Both the position numbers and the translations under genes were made by a program. From assembly GCA_039932395.1 (NCBI GenBank), contig JBDTQB010000328.1, positions 1 to 5,178 on the forward strand: a DNA stretch of 5,178 nucleotides, in the 5' to 3' direction. Every line of letters starts with the position of its first letter. Within the stretch, counting starts at the first letter, position 1. A model generated the notes under the pieces. That model was not told the DNA's origin, did not search any database, and was given only the letters and a program-made list of their open reading frames with translations. Below are positions 1 to 5,178 of the stretch, one piece after another. Source of the stretch: JAGNNV01 sp039932395. Its GTDB lineage: Bacteria; Acidobacteriota; Vicinamibacteria; Fen-336; JAGNNV01.

Positions 1-298
1 CCATGCTCCACGCGTAGAACGCGGTCAGCGCGGCGCTTGCCAGCAAAGCAAGACTGTTCACGATCATCGATTGCCGCGCCCGGCGTCTTTGTGTCCTCAG
101 GAGTGTGGCCCGCTCGTGGTCGGCAGGAAGAGTCACCGCCGCAGGCCTCAGTTCGGGAGAAACGTCGCGAAGGCGAACTTCGAGTTCGCGATTCTGCTTG
201 AGAAAGCCCTCGACCAGCGCGCGCGTATCGGCGCTTGCTTCCCCCGACACGTAGAGAGGCCACAGGTCTACAACGATGTCTTTGGTTGCTTGGTTCAT
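1..298 (-). CDS. Anti-sigma-like membrane protein with degenerate zinc-finger domain, 3' end outside window
   Basis: Translating the minus strand from the ATG at 298-296 gives 99 residues before the window edge, beginning MNQATKDIVVDLWPLYVSGE. Residues 9-40 resemble the helical anti-sigma (zf-HC2/ZAS) domain: the WPLYVSGEAS...RALVEGFL pattern matches the usual 'LxxYLDGELSxxERxxVExHL' layout. The H-x3-C-x2-C zinc ligands are absent; where family members have CPEC this one has NREL, and there is no cysteine in the visible part. A basic stretch (RTQRRRARQ, about 69-77) precedes a hydrophobic segment from residue 78 to the edge, read as one transmembrane helix with the sigma-binding part in the cytoplasm. 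The start is 2 nt after the sigma factor stop and has a strong Shine-Dalgarno sequence, so the two genes are probably co-translated. Inferred role: membrane tether and inhibitor of the upstream ECF sigma factor. The C-terminal sensor part is not visible, so the signal is unknown. Confidence 0.72.
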   Translation of the reverse strand, partial: MNQATKDIVVDLWPLYVSGEASADTRALVEGFLKQNRELEVRLRDVSPELRPAAVTLPADHERATLLRTQRRRARQSMIVNSLALLASAALTAFYAWSM

Positions 299-300
299 GA

Positions 301-780
301 TCATCTCCTTGGGTCTCGGAGTTCGGCGATACGCAGTCGAGCTCGATGAATCTTCACTTTTACGGCGGCGAGCGAGATTCCGAGTGTGGTCGCGATTTCC
401 TCGTATGAGAGACCGTCCTGGGCGCGCATCAGAAGCGCCGCGCGGTCGATCTCCGGAATCTGCTGAAGGGCGAGGAGCACCTTCGCCAGGGCCTGTCGGT
501 CCTGTGCTTCGACGTCCGGACCCGGTGCAGGATCCGGAAGCAGTTCTGGAAGCTCGGCATAGCGCGCAGTGCGCCGATGGCCGTCATTGTGAAGATTGCG
601 AGCGATGGTGAAGAGGTAAGCCTTCACACTCGCCGCCCGCAACGTGTCGCGGACCGTCCACACCCGAACGAACGTTTCGGAGGCGATGTCTTCGGCGTGG
701 GCCGGGCTTCCAGAGAGGTACAGCGCGAACCGGTAAACGTCCCCGGCGTAGCGTTGATACAGATCCTCGAAGTCAGTCAT
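301..780 (-). CDS. ECF-type RNA polymerase sigma factor
   Basis: A 159-residue protein, typical of the sigma-70 extracytoplasmic-function group, which has only regions 2 and 4. Region 2 covers about residues 5-72: LYQRYAGDVYRFAL, then AEDIASETFVRVW (29-41), the core-binding and -10 recognition helices, then AYLFTIARNLHND (54-66). A proline-rich linker (about 76-90) leads to region 4 at about 97-153, with the helix-turn-helix LSYEEIATTLGIS...VKVKIHRARLRI (124-151) that reads the -35 element. The codon just before the ATG is an in-frame TGA (783-781), so the start cannot lie further upstream. The protein directs core RNA polymerase to a small regulon, probably including its own promoter (798-825). 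It is followed after 2 nt by an anti-sigma-like membrane protein, the usual partner arrangement. The exact ECF subgroup and inducing signal cannot be told from the sequence. Confidence 0.92.
   Translation of the reverse strand: MTDFEDLYQRYAGDVYRFALYLSGSPAHAEDIASETFVRVWTVRDTLRAASVKAYLFTIARNLHNDGHRRTARYAELPELLPDPAPGPDVEAQDRQALAKVLLALQQIPEIDRAALLMRAQDGLSYEEIATTLGISLAAVKVKIHRARLRIAELRDPRR
305..310 (-). promoter_or_regulatory. Ribosome binding site of the anti-sigma-like gene
   Basis: AAGGAG lies 6 nt upstream of the ATG at 298 and sits inside the last codons of the sigma factor gene. The run AAGGAGATGATCATG holds the SD, the sigma stop TGA (303-301) and the next ATG. This arrangement fixes the start of the downstream gene and suggests translational coupling of sigma and anti-sigma. 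Confidence 0.75.
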
Positions 781-797
781 TCAGAGTGCTCGAGGAA

Positions 798-825
798 GAT
801 ACGGCTGACCGCCCCGAAAGTTACA
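798..825 (-). promoter_or_regulatory. Predicted ECF-type promoter of the sigma/anti-sigma operon
   Basis: On the minus strand, TGTAAC (825-820) is followed by a 16-nt spacer and CGTATC (803-798). An AAC-containing -35 and a CGT-containing -10 at 16-17 nt spacing is the usual form of promoters read by ECF sigma factors, which are commonly autoregulated. Transcription would be expected to start around 790-792, leaving a leader of only about 10-12 nt before the ATG at 780. No good Shine-Dalgarno sequence is present in it (only GAG at 791-789). The call rests on motif match and position. Confidence 0.6.
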
Positions 826-837
826 GGGAGGTCATGC

Positions 838-859
838 CTTCGCGCCAGCCGCCGCGAAG
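838..859 (-). terminator. Hairpin downstream of boxB, possible weak terminator
   Basis: CTTCGCG (838-844) and CGCGAAG (853-859) form a perfect 7-bp stem with an 8-nt loop, 16 nt after the boxB stop codon. No T-run follows on the minus strand, so it is not a classical intrinsic terminator. It may protect the 3' end of the boxB transcript or act with Rho. It lies just upstream of the ECF promoter. Confidence 0.35.
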
Positions 860-875
860 AGCTTGATGAGACCGT

Positions 876-2288
<1,413 letters not shown>

Positions 2289-2291
2289 GGT

Positions 2292-3755
2292 TTATTTGTC
2301 CCGGTAGGTGAGGGGCGCCTTCTGGTCGGCGGGGATGCGCGATTTGTATTCAAAGCCGTTGCCTCGCTTGTCGAAACTGTCGCGCGCGGCCTTGACCAGG
2401 GAAGGGTCGGTGAAGAGATCCATGGCGGAGAGCGCCATGGTTTTGGCCGCGACCATCATGCCTTTGCGGCCGATCGAGCCGCCGGCGCATGCTGCTGACT
2501 GCCAGCTGTGCCCAGGAGTCCCGGGCACGAACGTGGCGGTGGAGAGCGCGGCGGTGGGAATCTGCCAGCTCACATCGCCCACGTCGGTCGAGGCGGACGA
2601 CACCTCGGCGCGCGGAGCTTGCACCTGTGATTCGCTTCCGATGGGCAGAGGATCTTCGGAGGCGGTGAACGAGGTCGCGAGCTTGGTCGCGAAGGCTGCC
2701 TCATCCGCGGTGTAGGTCACGCCACCCACGCGACGCAGATTCTTGTCGGTCAGCGCGGCCAGCGCGTCGTTGGGCAGAGTGTTGTAGACGCTGTTGATGA
2801 GTTCCATCTCCATCTTCGTCTCGGTGGCGAGGGCCTGACCCTGCGCGATCTTCACGATGCGCTCCCAGACGTTGTCGAGAATCGGCATGCTGGAGTGGCG
2901 CGCGTAGACGTACAGCTCTGCGAGTGCGGGAACGACGTTGGGCGCATCGCCGCCTTTGGTGATGACGTAGTGCATCCGCGTCTCCTGAGGGACGTGTTCG
3001 CGCAGGAACTCGATGCCCATGCCGGTCAGCATCACCGCGTCGAGCGCCGAGCGACCCTTGTCGGGTGCGGCCGCTGCGTGAGCGGCCTGGCCGCGGAAAC
3101 GAAACTTCGCCGACGTGTTGGCGAGAGTGGTGCCGATGCCCGCTTGATTGCGGTCGCTCGGATGCCACGACAGCATCACGTCGACATCCTTCATCAAGCC
3201 TTCGCGGGCGATGTAGATCTTTCCGCCACCACCTTCTTCCGCGGGGGTGCCGTAGAGGCGGATCGTGCCGGGTAGCTTGCGCGCGACGAGTTCGTCCTTC
3301 ACCGCGATCGCTGCTGCGACGGAACCCGTGCCCAGGAGATTGTGACCGCAGCCGTGGCCTGGATCGCCTTCCACCCGCGCCTTCTTCTCCGGCGAATCGA
3401 TCTGAGACAGGCCGGGAAGGGCATCGTACTCAGCCATGATGCCGATCACGGGCTTGCCGCTACCGAAGGTCGCGATGAAGGCGGTTGGAATTCCGGCGAC
3501 GCCTTCTTGAACTTCGAAGCCCGCCGCCTTCAGTTCGGCCACGTGGGCCGAAGCACTCTTGGTCTCTTTGTAGCCGACCTCCGAGTATTCCCAGATTTGG
3601 CGGGAGAGGTCGCCATAGTGTGTCGCCTGAGCGTCGAGGGCCGCGATCAGTTTGGCGCGGTCGGATTCTTTGAACGCGGGCGTTGGCGTGGGAGTCGCGG
3701 CGGCGGTGGCGGCCAGTGTTGCGGCAAAGAGCAGGGGAGTGATCAGTGGGGTCAT
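2292..3755 (-). CDS. Exported M20-family amidohydrolase, AbgB-like
   Basis: A 487-residue zinc-type peptidase/amidohydrolase of the M20 family, most like the aminobenzoyl-glutamate hydrolase subunit B (AbgB) group. Visible family features are MAEYDALPGL (107-116), GHGCGHN (133-139; C136 and H138 as metal-site residues), PAEEGGGGK (171-179; E173/E174, catalytic base and metal ligand), SWHPS (196-200; H198) and PGTPGHSWQ (411-419; H416). The lid/dimerisation domain should lie at about 210-325. Residues 1-21 are a hydrophobic, alanine-rich signal peptide followed by TPTPTP, implying a periplasmic or envelope location. The n-region has no Lys or Arg, which is unusual, but no other start codon is evident just upstream. 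Known relatives cleave N-acyl amino acids such as p-aminobenzoyl-glutamate or hippurate. Its position 3 nt before boxB suggests it frees benzoate from a benzoyl-amino acid; this substrate is inferred. An AbgA partner is not in the window. Confidence 0.88.
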   Translation of the reverse strand: MTPLITPLLFAATLAATAAATPTPTPAFKESDRAKLIAALDAQATHYGDLSRQIWEYSEVGYKETKSASAHVAELKAAGFEVQEGVAGIPTAFIATFGSGKPVIGIMAEYDALPGLSQIDSPEKKARVEGDPGHGCGHNLLGTGSVAAAIAVKDELVARKLPGTIRLYGTPAEEGGGGKIYIAREGLMKDVDVMLSWHPSDRNQAGIGTTLANTSAKFRFRGQAAHAAAAPDKGRSALDAVMLTGMGIEFLREHVPQETRMHYVITKGGDAPNVVPALAELYVYARHSSMPILDNVWERIVKIAQGQALATETKMEMELINSVYNTLPNDALAALTDKNLRRVGGVTYTADEAAFATKLATSFTASEDPLPIGSESQVQAPRAEVSSASTDVGDVSWQIPTAALSTATFVPGTPGHSWQSAACAGGSIGRKGMMVAAKTMALSAMDLFTDPSLVKAARDSFDKRGNGFEYKSRIPADQKAPLTYRDK

Positions 3756-3759
3756 TTGT

Positions 3760-3774
3760 TTCGCGATTCGCGAA
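3760..3774. repeat. 15-bp perfect palindrome beside the M20 hydrolase start codon
   Basis: TTCGCGA-T-TCGCGAA has 7-bp arms around one central base and ends 4 nt upstream of the ATG at 3755, where a ribosome binding site is expected. No Shine-Dalgarno sequence is visible there. It could be an operator for a dimeric regulator or a hairpin that limits ribosome access. Either role is inference from symmetry and position. Confidence 0.45.
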
Positions 3775-3780
3775 CGGACC

Positions 3781-3813
3781 TTCGCGCTAGGCCCCGGCTT
3801 TCGCCGGGGTGAC
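3781..3813 (+). repeat. REP-like palindromic unit, left copy
   Basis: A 33-bp unit beginning TTCGCGCTAGG. Inside it CCCCGGC (3792-3798) and GCCGGGG (3803-3809) form a 7-bp stem around TTTC. It differs at one position from the reverse complement of the right copy. Confidence 0.8.
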
Positions 3814-3815
3814 GT

Positions 3816-3871
3816 GGGTGACCAATAGGCCGATAGTTGGGCCGGGTGAACAAGAGGCCGATAGTTGGGCG
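3816..3871. repeat. Two tandem copies of a 28-bp repeat
   Basis: Copies at 3816-3843 and 3844-3871 match at 25 of 28 positions. Both contain the 16-base core AGGCCGATAGTTGGGC (3827-3842 and 3855-3870). The array lies in the spacer between the two REP-like ends and has no evident coding role. It probably arose by local duplication inside the element. Confidence 0.8.
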
Positions 3872-3910
3872 GTGGAGCATTGCGTTCGCACCCAGGAGAA
3901 CTTTGCTGTC

Positions 3911-3943
3911 GTCACCCCGGCGAACGCCGGGGCCTAGCGCGAA
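3911..3943 (-). repeat. REP-like palindromic unit, right copy
   Basis: The 33-bp partner of the left unit in opposite orientation. Its internal stem is CCCCGGC (3915-3921) with GCCGGGG (3926-3932) around a GAAC loop. It starts about 50 nt after the boxC stop codon. Confidence 0.8.
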
Positions 3944-3955
3944 ACCCTGTTTGAG

Positions 3956-3986
3956 GACCGCGAAATCAATGCCGCTCCCCGCGGTC
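3956..3986 (-). terminator. Inverted repeat just downstream of boxC, weak terminator candidate
   Basis: GACCGCG (3956-3962) and CGCGGTC (3980-3986) are perfect inverted repeats with a 17-nt loop, 10 nt after the boxC stop. There is no T-run, so intrinsic termination is doubtful. It may be a transcript-end structure or chance in GC-rich DNA. Confidence 0.25.
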
Positions 3987-3996
3987 GCAGAACTCA

Positions 3997-5178
3997 CTAC
4001 GTTCTTACCCACGAGAACTTGGCTCGTTCTGGTTTGCCGTAGAGCGTGAGGGCGCCGTGTTCACCGACCGCATTGGGGCGCTGGAAGATCCAGTTTTGCC
4101 AGGCCGACAGACGACCGAAGATCTTCGTCTCCATTGTTTCGGGGCCGGCGAAGCGCAGGTTGGCCTCCATGCCGGTGAGGGCGTCGGGCGAAATGCTCGA
4201 CCGTTCCTCGAAGGCGAGACGCACTTCGTCTTCCCAGTCGATCTCGTCGGGGGTGAACGTCACGAGGCCCGCTTTCATCGCATCGCTCGCGTCGAAGGCA
4301 CGGCCGGTCTCGACATTCGCCTTGTCCGGTGCGCCAAGGAAACGGGTTTGAAGACGCGTGAGCCCATTCGGCATGGGGAGAGGCCCGAGGTTCATCGCGG
4401 TGAAGGTAATCGCGGGACCGTCGTCATCGGCCTCGAGCATGTAGGAACGATCGGCCGCGAAGGCGAGTTCGGCCAGAGTTCCCGCGAAGCACGAGTCCTT
4501 GCCGATGACCGCGAGCAGCGAGCGCGCCATCAGGTCGAGGCGCTTGAAGACGCGCTTCAGCTTCAACACAATCTCTTGCGCGAACCAATCTGTCTTCGCG
4601 AACTCCAGAAGCGCCGCGTCATGGGCCAGCACGGCCGCGGAATCGCCGAGGGTCTTGAGCGCTATCACGCCGATCTCCGGCTGATTGAAGCGCAAGTCGA
4701 GCAACGCCATGTCCAGCTCACGCGCCATCTGTAGATGCCAGTTGGAAGCGCCTTCCTTGCGGAGTGCATCGGCTGACGCAGGGGCGGCGGTCGTCGGCCC
4801 CTTCACGGTGAGGGTCGCGACCCGCAGCGGTGCGTCGATCTCAACGCTGACGAAATCCCCTGGAATCTTCACGGAAGGAAGTTTCACGGAAGCACCCTCG
4901 CGTTTCGTGGCCTTCAACGCGATCGCTTCAGCGCGTTCCTTCAGAGCGCCTTCAAACTTGGACAACGGAATCGCCTGATCGACCAGATTCCACTGCACCG
5001 CGCGCTTGCCCTTCACGCCTTCGCCGAGGCTGGAGAACACGTCGGCCAGGTCACGACGAACCTTGCGCTTATCGACGACACGAGTGAGTCCGCCGGTGCC
5101 GGGCAGAACCGCGAGCAGCGGAACCTCGGGGAGGGAAACCGCGGAAGAAGAATCGTCGACCAAAAGGATCTCATCGCA
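3997..5178 (-). CDS. boxC: Benzoyl-CoA-dihydrodiol lyase BoxC, 5' end outside window
   Basis: The open frame runs to the right edge without a start, giving 393 visible C-terminal residues; BoxC is about 550 residues, so roughly 160 N-terminal residues lie outside. The first visible codons read CDEILLVDD, so the TTG at 5163 is an internal leucine codon, not the start. Numbering from the edge, LPEVPLLAVLPGTGGLTR (16-33) is the crotonase-like core. A second crotonase-type segment contains SCFAGTLAELAFAADRSYML (219-238). The C-terminal AWQNWIFQRPNAVGEHGAL signature (about 359-377) is typical of BoxC. The enzyme acts in the cytoplasm on the BoxB product, hydrolysing and opening the ring to 3,4-dehydroadipyl-CoA semialdehyde with release of formate. 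It is separated from the M20 gene and boxB by a REP-containing gap, so their expression may be uneven. No frameshift is seen. Confidence 0.95.
   Translation of the reverse strand, partial: CDEILLVDDSSSAVSLPEVPLLAVLPGTGGLTRVVDKRKVRRDLADVFSSLGEGVKGKRAVQWNLVDQAIPLSKFEGALKERAEAIALKATKREGASVKLPSVKIPGDFVSVEIDAPLRVATLTVKGPTTAAPASADALRKEGASNWHLQMARELDMALLDLRFNQPEIGVIALKTLGDSAAVLAHDAALLEFAKTDWFAQEIVLKLKRVFKRLDLMARSLLAVIGKDSCFAGTLAELAFAADRSYMLEADDDGPAITFTAMNLGPLPMPNGLTRLQTRFLGAPDKANVETGRAFDASDAMKAGLVTFTPDEIDWEDEVRLAFEERSSISPDALTGMEANLRFAGPETMETKIFGRLSAWQNWIFQRPNAVGEHGALTLYGKPERAKFSWVRT

Larger units (their letters stand above)
3781..3943. mobile_element. 163-bp REP-doublet (REPIN/MITE-like) element
   Basis: The two ends, 3781-3813 and 3911-3943, are 33-bp inverted repeats of each other with a single mismatch (32/33). 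Each end contains its own GC-rich hairpin. This nested architecture is that of paired REP sequences or a small non-autonomous element mobilised in trans. A 3-bp direct repeat ACC flanks the element (3778-3780 and 3944-3946); it may be a target duplication or chance. No transposase is encoded. The element fills most of the boxC-to-hydrolase gap and on RNA could fold into a long stem, which might stabilise the boxC 3' end or reduce read-through. Confidence 0.75.

Noticed and set aside
2420..2440. A perfect 8-bp inverted repeat with a 5-nt loop (CCATGGCG/CGCCATGG)
   Set aside because: It falls inside the M20 coding sequence and is explained by the codons for MALSAM. There is no T-run, and no sign of internal termination or a gene boundary.
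3752..4012. An 86-codon minus-strand open frame spanning the boxC end, the REP doublet and the M20 start, with an ATGA-type overlap at its stop
   Set aside because: It reads straight through both palindromes, producing the GPGVRRGDDS and PGESRGLARR-like peptides typical of spurious translations of REP repeats. It starts with GTG inside boxC and shows no domain.
4057..4734. A 225-codon plus-strand open frame
   Set aside because: It is wholly antisense to boxC, with low-complexity composition and no recognisable domain.

Overview
The window is GC-rich bacterial DNA with dense coding. Every gene I can support lies on the minus strand. It carries part of an aerobic benzoyl-CoA (box) degradation cluster followed by an ECF sigma/anti-sigma pair. 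The box genes, the GC-rich coding style and the proteobacterial-looking REP palindromes suggest a proteobacterium. I cannot place it more precisely from sequence alone.

Layout in transcription order (right to left): (1) boxC, running in from beyond the right edge, ring-opening benzoyl-CoA-dihydrodiol lyase, 3997-5178. (2) A non-coding gap of about 240 bp (3756-3996) with a small inverted repeat after boxC, a 163-bp element bounded by two near-identical 33-bp inverted REP-like palindromes with a 28-bp tandem duplication between them, and a 15-bp palindrome next to the following start codon. (3) A predicted exported M20 (AbgB-like) amidohydrolase, 2292-3755. (4) boxB, the diiron benzoyl-CoA epoxidase, starting 3 nt after the amidohydrolase stop, 876-2288. 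(5) A 95-bp gap with a hairpin and a convincing ECF-type promoter (TGTAAC, 16 nt, CGTATC). (6) An ECF sigma factor, 301-780. (7) A single-pass anti-sigma-like protein lacking the usual zinc ligands, starting 2 nt after the sigma stop and running off the left edge, 1-298.

How the genes fit together: BoxB (with its reductase BoxA, not seen here) epoxidises benzoyl-CoA, and BoxC hydrolyses the product to a dehydroadipyl-CoA semialdehyde plus formate. The M20 hydrolase is translationally adjacent to boxB. By family and position it could release benzoate from an N-benzoyl amino acid such as hippurate before activation to benzoyl-CoA; this is inference and is the most interesting idea here. The sigma/anti-sigma pair looks like a separate, autoregulated unit. 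I saw no copy of its promoter motif upstream of the M20 gene or boxB.

I found no RNA genes, CRISPR arrays, transposase genes or origin.
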